A stretch of 64,000 nt of DNA from Herbaspirillum aquaticum. GTDB taxonomy: Bacteria; Pseudomonadota; Gammaproteobacteria; Burkholderiales; Burkholderiaceae_D. Shown here piece by piece: positions 39,626 through 47,979 of the stretch. The notes beneath the pieces are model-generated. The model did no database searches. It was given only the letters and a program-made list of their open reading frames with translations, and had not been told where the DNA came from. The stretch's first letter is position 1, and each line of letters opens with the position of its first letter. Where the stretch lies: positions 124,001 through 188,000 of the forward strand of contig NZ_NJGV01000004.1 of the NCBI RefSeq assembly GCF_002213425.1, read 5' to 3'. Both the position numbers and the translations under genes were made by a program.

Positions 39626-40549
39626 TCAGGCGGCGTCCCTGAGCACCGCTTCCACCTGGTCACGGCCGGGAATGGGTTCCACCGCGCCGTAGCCGGTGGT
39701 GGAGAGGGCGGCCGCGACGTTGGCATAGCGTGCGGCCTGGAAGGGATCACGCCCGGCAATCAGCTCGGCCATGAAGGCCCCGCCAAAACAGTCGCCTGCA
39801 CCCGTCGCATCCAGCGCCTGCACCGGATACGGCGCGACCATGCGGCGCTGCTCGGGCGTGGCCACATAGCAGCCTTCATGGCCCAGCTTGAAGGCCACCA
39901 GCTTCACACCGTAATCCAGCAAGTGATCGACGATCGCATCACGGTCGTTGAGGCCGGTCAGCATCGACACATCTTCCCAGCTCGGCAAGCAGACATCGCA
40001 CAGGCGGAAGGCTTCGGCCATCTTCGCCCGGGCGCGTTCCAGCGGCCACAAGCGCAGCCGCAGGTTGGTATCGAGCGAGGTGGTCACACCGGCCGCACGC
40101 GCATGCGCCATGGCGGCCAGGCCGGCGTCACAGGCACTCTCGCTGATGGCCAGGCTGATCCCTGAGAGGTGCAGGGCACCGGCGGCGGCGATGGCTTGCA
40201 ATGGCAAGTCGTTCACGCCGTAGCGGCTGGCGGCCGAGCCGGCGCGGCGGTAGTGGAAGTGATGACCCTGCTCATCGTGGGTGACGAAGTACAGGCCGGT
40301 ACTGCCATTGGCTTGCACCGCCACGTGCTGCACGTCGACCTGCTCGCGCCGCCACAGCGCCAGCAGGTCCTGGCCGAAGTGGTCATCCCCGACGGCGCTG
40401 ATATAGCCCGACACGGCGCCCTGCCGGGCTGCCGCGATGGCGAAGTTGGAGGTATCGCCGCCAAAGCCTTGCAGGTACTGGCGCGGGGTGTCGATGCGCT
40501 GGTTGAATTCCACCATGGCTTCGCCGTAGGCGAGGATGGGTTTGTTCAT
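39626..40549 (-). CDS. PfkB-family sugar kinase (2-dehydro-3-deoxygluconokinase-like)
   Basis: 307 aa. The PfkB signatures are GFGGDTSNFAIAAARQG near the start and DATGAGDCFGGAF at 247-259 with the catalytic base Asp253. FHYRRAGSAASR is a substrate-side motif found in KDG kinases. It would phosphorylate a keto- or deoxy-sugar acid. It lies 25 bp downstream of the D-amino-acid enzyme gene, so both belong to one transcript; the role in that setting is unclear. Confidence 0.85.
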   Translation of the reverse strand: MNKPILAYGEAMVEFNQRIDTPRQYLQGFGGDTSNFAIAAARQGAVSGYISAVGDDHFGQDLLALWRREQVDVQHVAVQANGSTGLYFVTHDEQGHHFHYRRAGSAASRYGVNDLPLQAIAAAGALHLSGISLAISESACDAGLAAMAHARAAGVTTSLDTNLRLRLWPLERARAKMAEAFRLCDVCLPSWEDVSMLTGLNDRDAIVDHLLDYGVKLVAFKLGHEGCYVATPEQRRMVAPYPVQALDATGAGDCFGGAFMAELIAGRDPFQAARYANVAAALSTTGYGAVEPIPGRDQVEAVLRDAA

Positions 40550-40573
40550 GGGCTGTTCTTTCCTCGACGCCGA

Positions 40574-41866
40574 TCAGAAGAAGGTCTGCACGATGTCGGT
40601 CACATCGAAGCGCTGGTCCACCACCACCAGGTGCCGCCACTTGTCGAAGGTCAGGCAGGGGTGCGAGATGTCGAAGGCGATCATATCGCCCACCTGGATG
40701 TCGTCGCCTTCGGCAATCTTCAGGTAGGCGTGCTGGTCCATCATGCCGGTCACTTCCCAGTGCGCCGGGGTGGCTTGCGGCTGCGTATCCTGGCCCGGGC
40801 GGAAGCGCGTGACCGGGGCCGGCAGGCCGGCATCGAACGCCGCATCGCGCTTGCCCAGGGCGATGATGGCCTTGTCCGCCTCGGGGATGGATTGCACGTA
40901 AGCCCACAGCTGCAGTGCCGGCTGCAGCTGGCTGCGCATGCTGTGCGCCACCGGATTGCGCACCTGGATCTGCGATTGCGCAGCACGATAGATGCCCACG
41001 TCATGGGTGAGGTAGCAGCCTGGGCGCAGCACCACGTCCAGCGCAGCGCCGATGTCGGCCTGGCCGAATTCCTCGGCGACCACGTCATACCAGGCTGAAC
41101 CGGCTCCGGTCAGGACTGCCGGGCCCTGAGCCAGGCGGCGCGCCAGTTGCCCGCGTGCGGAAAGATCCTTCAGGCAGGCTACAGCGCGCTGCAGGAAACG
41201 GCGGATGTCGGCCTCTTCCTTGAGCACACCTTCATATACCTCCACACCGGCCAGAGCCAGGCTGTCCCAGCGGCCGATGGCGGCCAGCACCGCCTGCTGC
41301 TGCGCGTCGTCACGCACGCCGGTGCGCCCGCCTGCCGGGCCCAGTTCCAGCAGGACGTTGAGGGTCTGCTTGCGCTCGGCGAAGAAGCGGCCCAGCTGGT
41401 CAGCCAGCGCGGCGGAGTCGACCAGGCAGAAGAATTCAAACGAGGGATCGGCCAGCAACTCCGAAATGATGGCCATATTGCGCTTGCCCACCAGCTGATT
41501 GGCCATGATGACGCGGCGCACGCCGTGATGATAGGCGGCCAGGGTCTGGTGGGCCGTGGCCAGGGTGATGCCCCAGGCGCCGGTATCGAGCTGGCGCGCG
41601 AAGAGCTTGGGGGCCATGGTGGTCTTGCCGTGCGGGGCCAGCTTGACCTGGTACTGGCCGACGAAGTCCTGCATCCACTTCAGGTTGTGGGCGATCTTTT
41701 CTTCATACAACACCGCGGCCGGCAAGCTGATGTCTTCATTGAGCAGGTTCCAGCGCACCTGGCCCGCCTGCTGCGGGGCGAGCGGCTGCGCCAGCGCACC
41801 CAGGCCCTTGTTGAGCGGGTCGATCATGCCGGCCTGGAATTGGCCTTGGTAGTTTGTATCACTCAT
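40574..41866 (-). CDS. PLP-dependent amino acid deaminase (D-serine dehydratase-like, alanine racemase fold)
   Basis: 430 aa. The alanine-racemase barrel begins LPAAVLYEEKIAHNLKWMQ, and the likely PLP lysine is Lys81 in LAPHGKTTMAPK. The C-terminal domain carries HPCLTFDKW (His402, Cys404), the zinc-binding pair of eukaryotic-type D-serine dehydratases and D-threonine aldolases. Relatives are called amino acid deaminases or D-threonine aldolases. It heads a leftward operon divergent from the RpiR regulator. Confidence 0.88.
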   Translation of the reverse strand: MSDTNYQGQFQAGMIDPLNKGLGALAQPLAPQQAGQVRWNLLNEDISLPAAVLYEEKIAHNLKWMQDFVGQYQVKLAPHGKTTMAPKLFARQLDTGAWGITLATAHQTLAAYHHGVRRVIMANQLVGKRNMAIISELLADPSFEFFCLVDSAALADQLGRFFAERKQTLNVLLELGPAGGRTGVRDDAQQQAVLAAIGRWDSLALAGVEVYEGVLKEEADIRRFLQRAVACLKDLSARGQLARRLAQGPAVLTGAGSAWYDVVAEEFGQADIGAALDVVLRPGCYLTHDVGIYRAAQSQIQVRNPVAHSMRSQLQPALQLWAYVQSIPEADKAIIALGKRDAAFDAGLPAPVTRFRPGQDTQPQATPAHWEVTGMMDQHAYLKIAEGDDIQVGDMIAFDISHPCLTFDKWRHLVVVDQRFDVTDIVQTFF

Positions 41867-41891
41867 CGCTTTAATTCCTGTGAAATTAGGA

Positions 41892-41921
41892 TTGACGTAA
41901 TAATAGCCTTGAATTTACTAT
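41892..41921 (+). promoter_or_regulatory. Putative promoter of the RpiR-D-aminoacylase operon
   Basis: TTGACG, 18 bp, TACTAT. The -10 box lies inside the left arm of the palindrome at 41913, so a bound repressor would block it. Confidence 0.5.
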
Positions 41922-41942
41922 GTTTACGCCGTGTTAGTAAAT
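41913..41942. promoter_or_regulatory. Palindromic operator in the divergent D-amino-acid promoter region
   Basis: ATTTACTA and TAGTAAAT are perfect 8-bp arms 14 bp apart, so their centres are 22 bp apart, about two helical turns. It lies between the two divergent gene sets and next to the RpiR gene, which makes it the likely regulator site. Confidence 0.55.
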
Positions 41943-42023
41943 AACATAAATTGTTTCCGCGGCGCCTTCCGGGGTCGCCGGCTTGATCGCCCGCCCATTC
42001 CCGCAGACTGAATTTTCCTTCCC

Positions 42024-42908
42024 ATGGCGCAGACATTGGACATCATTTCCCGCATCACCGAGCGCAGCAGTACCTTGCGCCTGGCCGAACAGAAAGTGGC
42101 TGAAGCGATCCTGGGTGATCTGGCCGCCGCTGCCAGCGCCAGCATCGGCGAGCTGGCCGAGAAGGCGGGCGTGTCGGTGGCCAGCGTGACGCGCTTTGCC
42201 AAGGCCATGGGCTGCCGCGACGTGCGCGAATTCAAGTTCCTGCTGGCCCAGGCGGTGGCCGTGGGGCAGCGCTTCTTCGATGGGGCCAAGACGCTGCCCT
42301 CCGAACAGCCGCCGGAACTGGCCGACGTGGTCTACCGCGACATCCACGCGGTGCTGGAACTGAACCGCGCCATGCTCAACCCTGACATGCTGATGCAAGC
42401 CGCGCACCTGCTGCTGGGCGCGCGCATGATCTACTGCTTCGGCATGGGCGGCGGCTCCACCATGATGTCCGACGAGGCGCGCTATCGCCTGGTGCGCCTG
42501 GGCCGTCCGGTGGCGACCTATCACGATGCGGTACTGCAGAAGATGGTGGCGGCCACCCTCGACAAGGACGACGTGCTGCTGGTCTTCTCGACCACCGGCA
42601 GCGTGCCCGAGCTGCTGGCCAGTTGCGAGGTGGCGCGCGAATACGGCGTCAAGCTGATCGCCATCACGGCACTCGGCTCGCCCCTGGCCAAGATGGCCGA
42701 TGTGCTGCTGCCCATCAAGACGCTGGAAACCGACCTGATTTTCAAACCGTCCTCGTCGCGCTACGCCATGATGGCGACGCTGGACATGCTGGTGCTGGAG
42801 CTGGCCTTGCTGCACAAGGAAAGCAGCCAGGAACGCCTGCGCCGCCTCAAGTACGTGCTCGATGCCCATCGCGGCGGCGGCGACTTGCACCAGCCACTGG
42901 GAGACTGA
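42024..42908 (+). CDS. MurR/RpiR-family transcriptional regulator
   Basis: 294 aa. The HTH_6 domain (about 1-77) contains LRLAEQKVAEAILGDLAAAASASIGELAEKAGVSVASVTRFAKAMGC. The SIS sugar-phosphate-binding domain (about 125-260) contains CFGMGGGSTMMSDEARYRL and VLLVFSTTGSVPELL. It probably controls the divergent D-amino-acid genes and its own operon, with an effector that is a phosphorylated sugar acid, maybe made by the PfkB kinase. Confidence 0.9.
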   Translation: MAQTLDIISRITERSSTLRLAEQKVAEAILGDLAAAASASIGELAEKAGVSVASVTRFAKAMGCRDVREFKFLLAQAVAVGQRFFDGAKTLPSEQPPELADVVYRDIHAVLELNRAMLNPDMLMQAAHLLLGARMIYCFGMGGGSTMMSDEARYRLVRLGRPVATYHDAVLQKMVAATLDKDDVLLVFSTTGSVPELLASCEVAREYGVKLIAITALGSPLAKMADVLLPIKTLETDLIFKPSSSRYAMMATLDMLVLELALLHKESSQERLRRLKYVLDAHRGGGDLHQPLGD

Positions 42909-42909
42909 C

Positions 42910-44400
42910 ATGACATCCACTCCGCAATCGCCGCGCGGCCTTCAGCACTGCGACACCCTGATCCGCCATGCCCTGGTCATCGATGGCAGCGGCGCCGAAC
43001 CGGTAGCCGCCGATGTGGCCGTGCGCGATGGCCGCATCGTCGCCGTCGGCCAGCTTTCTGGCTGGCAGGCCGACCAGGAAATCGATGGCAGCGCACGCGT
43101 GCTCTCGCCCGGCTTCATCGATGCGCACACGCATGACGACACCAACGTCATCCGCACCCCCGGGATGTTCCCCAAGCTGTCGCAGGGCGTGACCACGGTG
43201 GTGGTCGGCAATTGCGGCATCAGTGCCGCGCCGGTCACGCTCAAGGGCGATCCGCCGGACCCGATGAACCTGCTGGGCAAGTCCGAGGCCTTCCACTATC
43301 CGAGCTTTGCCAGCTATGTCGAGGCCGTCAATGCCGCGCAGCCGGCCATCAACGTGGCTGCGCTGGTCGGTCACACGGCCCTGCGCAACAACCACATGGA
43401 CCGTCTCGACCGTGCGGCCAGCGATGCGGAAATCGCCGGCATGCGCGCGCAATTGCGCGAGGCGCTGGAGCACGGTGCGCTGGGGCTTTCCACGGGCCTC
43501 GCCTACGGCAATGCCATCAATGCGCCCACGGAAGAAGTGCTGGCCCTGGCCGAGCCGCTGGCCGAATTTGGCGGGCTCTACGCCACTCACTTGCGCAGCG
43601 AATTCGCCGACATCCTCAATGCGATGGAGGAAGCCTTCCGCATCGGCAAGCATGCGCGCGTGCCGGTGGTGATCTCGCACCTCAAGTGCGCGGGTGTGGA
43701 GAACTGGGGCCGCAGCAGCGAAGTGCTGCAGGCACTGGAAGCCGCCTCGCGCCACCAGCATGTGGGCTGCGACTGCTATCCCTACACCGCCAGCTCTTCT
43801 ACGCTCGACTTGAAGCAGGTCACCGCCGATTACGACATCCAGGTCACCTGGTCGGAGCCGCATCCGGAGCAGGGCGGCAAGATGTTGAAGCAGATCGCCG
43901 CCGACTGGGGTGTGGACCTGCATGCCGCTGCCGCCCGGCTGATGCCGGCCGGGGCCGTCTACCACTGCATGTCGGATGACGATGTCAATCGCATCCTCTC
44001 GCATCCGGCCACCGTGGTCGGTTCCGACGGCCTGCCCAATGATCCCTTGCCGCATCCGCGCCTGTGGGGCGCTTTCCCGCGCGTGCTGGGGTATTACAGC
44101 CGCGAGCAGAAACTGTTTTCGCTGGCCACCGCCGTGCACAAGATGACCGGCCTGTCGGCGCAGCGCTTCGGCCTGGCGCAGCGCGGTTTCGTGCGCGAGG
44201 GTTATCACGCCGACCTGGTGCTGTTCGATCCCGAGACCATCCGCGATGCTGCCAGCTTCACTGATCCCATGCAGCCGGCGCATGGCATCGATGCGGTGTG
44301 GGTCAACGGGCAGCTGGCCTATCGCGGCCAGGACAAGCAATCCACCAGCGCGCGTGCCGGACGCTTCCTGGCGCGCACGGTGCAGAAAACGTCAGCCTGA
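42910..44400 (+). CDS. N-acyl-D-amino-acid deacylase (D-aminoacylase)
   Basis: 496 aa from ATG 42910, one base after the regulator stops. Amidohydrolase superfamily: metal HxH is His73/His75 in SPGFIDAHTHDDTNV, then VVGNCGISAAP, LSTGLAYGNAI, ATHLRSE and VISHLKCAG, and the C-terminal GSDGLPNDPLPHPRLWG has the catalytic Asp. It frees D-amino acids from N-acyl forms, supplying the divergent deaminase. Typical length for the family is 480-500 aa. Confidence 0.92.
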   Translation: MTSTPQSPRGLQHCDTLIRHALVIDGSGAEPVAADVAVRDGRIVAVGQLSGWQADQEIDGSARVLSPGFIDAHTHDDTNVIRTPGMFPKLSQGVTTVVVGNCGISAAPVTLKGDPPDPMNLLGKSEAFHYPSFASYVEAVNAAQPAINVAALVGHTALRNNHMDRLDRAASDAEIAGMRAQLREALEHGALGLSTGLAYGNAINAPTEEVLALAEPLAEFGGLYATHLRSEFADILNAMEEAFRIGKHARVPVVISHLKCAGVENWGRSSEVLQALEAASRHQHVGCDCYPYTASSSTLDLKQVTADYDIQVTWSEPHPEQGGKMLKQIAADWGVDLHAAAARLMPAGAVYHCMSDDDVNRILSHPATVVGSDGLPNDPLPHPRLWGAFPRVLGYYSREQKLFSLATAVHKMTGLSAQRFGLAQRGFVREGYHADLVLFDPETIRDAASFTDPMQPAHGIDAVWVNGQLAYRGQDKQSTSARAGRFLARTVQKTSA

Positions 44401-44526
44401 GTTGCAGAAAACGTCAGGGGGCGATTATCAACTTCAAGTTTCAAATCGCTTTTTAGATTCTTTTTTTCAGATTCATTTTTTCAGATTCGCGTCTGAGTTC
44501 AATCCGAGTTCAATAAAGGAGCAGCA

Positions 44527-44910
44527 ATGAGCATTCAACGATTTGGTGTGGAAGGTGGCAGCGGCACAGGTGGCCAGCATCTGCCGTTCGCACGCGCAGT
44601 GGCCGCCGATGGCTGGCTGTACGTCTCGGGCCAGGTGGCCATGGAGAACGGCGAAGTGATCGACGGCGGCATCGTGGCGCAGTCGCACAAGGCCATCCAG
44701 AACGTGCTGGCCATCCTGAAGGAAGCCGGCTACGGCCCCGAGCACGTGGTGCGCTGTGGCGTGTGGCTCGATGATCCGCGCGACTTCCAGTCCTTCAACA
44801 AGGTCTTCAAGGAATACTTCGGCGCCAATCCGCCGGCACGTGCCTGCGTGGTCTCCAGCATGGTGGTGGACTGCAAGGTCGAGGTGGATTGCGTGGCCTT
44901 CAAGCGCTGA
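44527..44910 (+). CDS. RidA family protein (enamine/imine deaminase)
   Basis: 127 aa. LPFARAVAADGWLYVSGQVAM opens the trimer-type fold, and ARACVVSSMVVDCKVEVDCVA is the C-terminal signature with the carboxylate-binding Arg. RidA proteins hydrolyse the reactive enamines that PLP-dependent dehydratases release, which fits the D-serine-dehydratase-like enzyme nearby. The gene lies 126 bp after the D-aminoacylase. Confidence 0.92.
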   Translation: MSIQRFGVEGGSGTGGQHLPFARAVAADGWLYVSGQVAMENGEVIDGGIVAQSHKAIQNVLAILKEAGYGPEHVVRCGVWLDDPRDFQSFNKVFKEYFGANPPARACVVSSMVVDCKVEVDCVAFKR

Positions 44911-44970
44911 TGCCGCCAGGGCAGGGCGGCGCCTGGCCGCCTTGTCCCCCGAAAGTAGGGCAAGCAGGGC

Positions 44971-45096
44971 AAGAAGAACAAGAACAACAAGAACAACAAG
45001 AACAACAAGAACAACAAGAGCAACAAACGCCATAAAAGATTTAAAAGATTTAAAAGATATAAAAAATTTAAAGCTTTTGAAGGTTTGAAAGCTTTG
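44971..45096 (+). repeat. Nine-bp tandem repeats before the permease gene
   Basis: Four exact AAGAACAAC units (44980-45015) are flanked by imperfect copies at 44971 and 45016. From 45034 a second 9-bp series begins with two exact AAAAGATTT units, and decays through AAAAGATAT, AAAAAATTT, AAAGCTTTT and AAAGCTTTG. All copies keep the 9-bp period, and the tract ends 80 bp before the GntP-type gene. No CRISPR spacer pattern is present. Confidence 0.85.
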
Positions 45097-45175
45097 CAGG
45101 TTTCGCAGTTCATGTTTGCCGGCAGGGGTGCCGTATCGCCGGCGGTGTCTTTTACCTTCTGAAGAGGAGCAACAG

Positions 45176-46528
45176 ATGGAGGCTGTACAAGGAAGTGCGC
45201 TACTGGTCTATGCACTGGTAGCGGTGATCGCGTTGATCGTGCTGATCGCCAAATTCAAGATGAACCCGTTCATCGTGCTGATCGTGGTGTCGCTGGTGCT
45301 GGGCCTGGCCGTGGGCATGCCCATGGGCAATATCGTCAAGGCCTTCGAGACCGGTGTGGGCAATGCGCTGGGCCACATCGCGCTGGTGGTGGGCCTGGGA
45401 ACCATGCTGGGCAAGATGATGGCCGAGTCGGGCGGTGCCGAGCGTATCGCCAACACCATGATCAAGGCCTTCGGTGAAAAGAACGTGCACTGGGCCATGA
45501 TGACGGTGGCCTTCATCGTCGGCTTGCCGGTGTTCTTCGAAGTCGGTTTCGTGCTGCTGGTGCCGATCGCCTTCAACGTCGCCAAGCGTACCGGGACCAA
45601 CATGGTGCTGGTGGGCATTCCCATGGTGGCCGGCCTGTCGGTGGTGCACGGCCTCATCCCGCCGCACCCGGCAGCCCTGCTGGCAGTGACCGCGTATAGT
45701 GCCGATATCGGCCGCACCATCCTGTATGCGCTGATCGTCGGTATTCCCACGGCCATCATCGCCGGTCCGATCTTCGGCAAGTTGATCTCCAAGGTGGTGA
45801 TCCCCAATCCGGACAATCCGCTGATTTCGCAATTCGTCGATGACAGCAAGAAGGACCGCGAACTGCCGGGCTTCGGCATCACGCTCTTCACCATCCTCTT
45901 GCCGGTGGCGCTGATGCTGATCGGCAGCTGGGCGGACCTGTTCTTTGCACCCAAGACCTTCGCCAATGATTTCCTGCGCCTGATCGGCAACTCCGTGATC
46001 GCGCTGCTGATCGCCACCCTGGTGAGCTTCTGGACCTTCGGCCGCGCCCGTGGCTTCGGCGCCGACCAGATCCTGAAATTCACCAACGAGTGCCTGGCAC
46101 CCATCGCGGGTATCACGCTGGTGGTCGGTGCGGGTGCGGGCTTTGGCCGCATCCTGATGGACGGCGGTGTCTCCAAGGCCATCGTTGGCATCGCTACCGA
46201 TGCGCATCTGTCGCCGCTGATCCTGGGCTGGTTCGTGGCGGCGCTGATCCGCGTGGCGACCGGTTCGGCGACGGTGGCCATGACTACCGCCTGCGGTATC
46301 GTGGCGCCCATCGTCTCCACCGTCGGTGGCGTGCGTCCGGAGCTGATGGTGCTGGCTACCGGTGCCGGCTCGCTGATCCTGTCGCACGTCAATGACGGCG
46401 GTTTCTGGCTGGTCAAGGAATACTTCAACATGACGGTTCCGCAGACCTTCAAGACCTGGACCGTGATGGAAACCCTGGTCTCGGTGCTGGCCCTGCTGTT
46501 CACGCTGGCGCTGGCGACGGTGGTGTAA
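45176..46528 (+). CDS. GntP-family permease (gluconate:H+ symporter type)
   Basis: 450 aa with about 12-14 helices; ATG 45176 has GAAGAGGAGC in front. The family blocks are FEVGFVLLVPIAF, VVHGLIPPHPAALLAV, GAGAGFGRILMDGGV, IRVATGSATVAMTTACGIVAP and LSHVNDGGFWLVKEYF. GntP members import gluconate and related sugar acids, and some (DsdX) import D-serine. Next to D-aminoacylase and RidA, D-serine or D-amino-acid import is a reasonable inference. A strong terminator follows. Confidence 0.92.
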   Translation: MEAVQGSALLVYALVAVIALIVLIAKFKMNPFIVLIVVSLVLGLAVGMPMGNIVKAFETGVGNALGHIALVVGLGTMLGKMMAESGGAERIANTMIKAFGEKNVHWAMMTVAFIVGLPVFFEVGFVLLVPIAFNVAKRTGTNMVLVGIPMVAGLSVVHGLIPPHPAALLAVTAYSADIGRTILYALIVGIPTAIIAGPIFGKLISKVVIPNPDNPLISQFVDDSKKDRELPGFGITLFTILLPVALMLIGSWADLFFAPKTFANDFLRLIGNSVIALLIATLVSFWTFGRARGFGADQILKFTNECLAPIAGITLVVGAGAGFGRILMDGGVSKAIVGIATDAHLSPLILGWFVAALIRVATGSATVAMTTACGIVAPIVSTVGGVRPELMVLATGAGSLILSHVNDGGFWLVKEYFNMTVPQTFKTWTVMETLVSVLALLFTLALATVV

Positions 46529-46557
46529 GTACGCTGCAGTTCTTGCGCTGAAAAATA

Positions 46558-46590
46558 AAGGCTGCCCGGAGTGATCCGGGCAGCCTTTCT
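46558..46590 (+). terminator. Rho-independent terminator after the GntP-type gene
   Basis: AAGGCTGCCCGGA and TCCGGGCAGCCTT form a 13-bp perfect stem with GTGA as loop; pyrimidine-rich end. Confidence 0.88.
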
Positions 46591-46632
46591 TCTTTCTTGA
46601 TCGTGCAGGTGTGAGGCAGGGGATGCGCGTGC

Positions 46633-47157
46633 TCAGTTGCGGAAACGCGAATCATCGAAACGCGGATCAGGACCGTTCTCGATCTTCTCCACGATGCCCT
46701 GGTCGTTGAAATACACGGTCATCTGCGAATTCCAGACGCCGCTTTCCTTGAAGCCGTAGTTCCACGCCTCGAAGGGGATGCGGGCATAGCGCGTCACTTC
46801 AGTGGGACGGCCCACGCGGCGCAGCACATCCAGCTTGGTGTCCTGCTTGGGACGGATGGCGTGGAAATTCTGCAGCGTCCACACTTGCTCGTAGGAAATC
46901 AAGCGATGATCGGGGCCGATGCGGGCCATGTACTGGTATTGGCCGAAAGCACCGGCAGCGTATTCAAAGACGCGGCCGTTGCCATCCGGATACACATTGG
47001 TGGGCGCACCCAGGCGGGCCACGACCTGTTCTTCGGGCTCGCCCGGCTGCACCGGCGGTTGCAGCAGCGAGGCGCATCCGGACAGGGCAGCGGCGGCCAG
47101 CAGGGCGGCCACCAGCTTGGGGCAGGCGCGTTGCATGAGGGAAACGGGGGAAGGCAT
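46633..47157 (-). CDS. BamE/OmlA-like outer membrane lipoprotein
   Basis: 174 aa from ATG 47157, with CAGGAG upstream; the frame continues to 47181. The lipobox is LSGC, so Cys28 is lipidated. The SmpA/OmlA-like fold includes PGEPEEQVVARLGAPTNVY and VLRRVGRPTEVTRYARIP, two repeats of the same unit. The family's known member BamE assists outer-membrane protein assembly; this paralog is longer and its partner is unknown. Confidence 0.85.
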   Translation of the reverse strand: MPSPVSLMQRACPKLVAALLAAAALSGCASLLQPPVQPGEPEEQVVARLGAPTNVYPDGNGRVFEYAAGAFGQYQYMARIGPDHRLISYEQVWTLQNFHAIRPKQDTKLDVLRRVGRPTEVTRYARIPFEAWNYGFKESGVWNSQMTVYFNDQGIVEKIENGPDPRFDDSRFRN

Positions 47158-47245
47158 GTCGACTCCTGGGTAAGTTGTCATTCCGGCTGGCTGTGGCAGG
47201 GACGCAGCGTCATCGGCAGCAATCGTGCGGCTATGCTTGCCAAAG

Positions 47246-47274
47246 TTGGTCGGAATGGTTTTTTGCTATATAAT
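47246..47274 (+). promoter_or_regulatory. Putative promoter of rpsO
   Basis: TTGGTC, 17 bp, TATAAT, 100 bp before the rpsO start. Confidence 0.65.
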
Positions 47275-47373
47275 TTCGCGTCCGGTCGGTTTGACCGGAT
47301 TCTCATTTTTGTTCACGGTATGCAGGGCAGGGATTTCCGACGCTCCGCACACCGCTTGTGAAAGGTAAAAGCA

Positions 47374-47643
47374 ATGTCCATCGAAAAAGCAGCCAAGGCT
47401 GCCATTATCTCCGAAAACGCCCGCGGCACGAACGACACCGGTTCTCCGGAAGTGCAAGTGGCGCTGCTGACTGCACGCATCAACGACCTGAACGGCCACT
47501 TCAAGGCCCACGTCAAGGATCACCACTCCCGTCGTGGCCTGATCAAGATGGTCAACCGTCGCAAGAGCCTGCTGTCCTACCTGAAGAACAAGGACGCTGA
47601 CCGTTACCGCGCCCTGATCGAGAAACTCGGTCTGCGCAAGTAA
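47374..47643 (+). CDS. rpsO: 30S ribosomal protein S15
   Basis: 89 aa, the standard length. [27 protein letters not shown] is the family signature, and [23 protein letters not shown] the rRNA-binding part. It binds 16S rRNA helices 20-22 early in 30S assembly. It precedes pnp, as in most proteobacteria, with a terminator and 336 bp between. Confidence 0.97.
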   Translation: MSIEKAAKAAIISENARGTNDTGSPEVQVALLTARINDLNGHFKAHVKDHHSRRGLIKMVNRRKSLLSYLKNKDADRYRALIEKLGLRK

Positions 47644-47979
47644 TTTGACTCCGCGTCTGGGTCCCGGGGTTTGCGCCCCGGACCACCACGAAATGCCTGC
47701 GTCACTCGTTGACGCGGGCATTTTGTTTTTTGCGATTCCGCAAGCTCAGGCATAAGCCGGGGCAAGCACCCTCGCAAAACACCCTCCCTCGGGGCAGGAA
47801 TGCATCATCGTTTCATCGCGGCAGGCTGTTTGTGTGATCAATGCCGCGTTCGTCGTGAGTGACCGGTTTCGCCGGCCACTGTGGTGAGGTGAACGACAGC
47901 GCCTGAAAATCTGTCGGCAAAAGGAAGCCGTGCACCGCGGACACAGTCGGGGCCGGCTCCATAAAAGAAAGGAAATACC
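47644..47979. other. rpsO-pnp intergenic region
   Basis: Holds a terminator (47691-47731) and then about 250 bp of leader with several short inverted repeats and an AAAGAAAGGAAA ribosome site. E. coli pnp mRNA is autoregulated through a leader hairpin cut by RNase III; a comparable structure is possible here but was not folded. Confidence 0.55.
47691..47731 (+). terminator. Rho-independent terminator after rpsO
   Basis: AAATGCCTGCGTCA pairs with TGACGCGGGCATTT (one G-U), followed by a T-rich tract (TTTTGTTTTTT). Confidence 0.8.

Noticed and set aside
44971..45096. CRISPR array
   Set aside because: The repeats are only 9 bp and directly adjacent, without spacers, and no cas genes are present.
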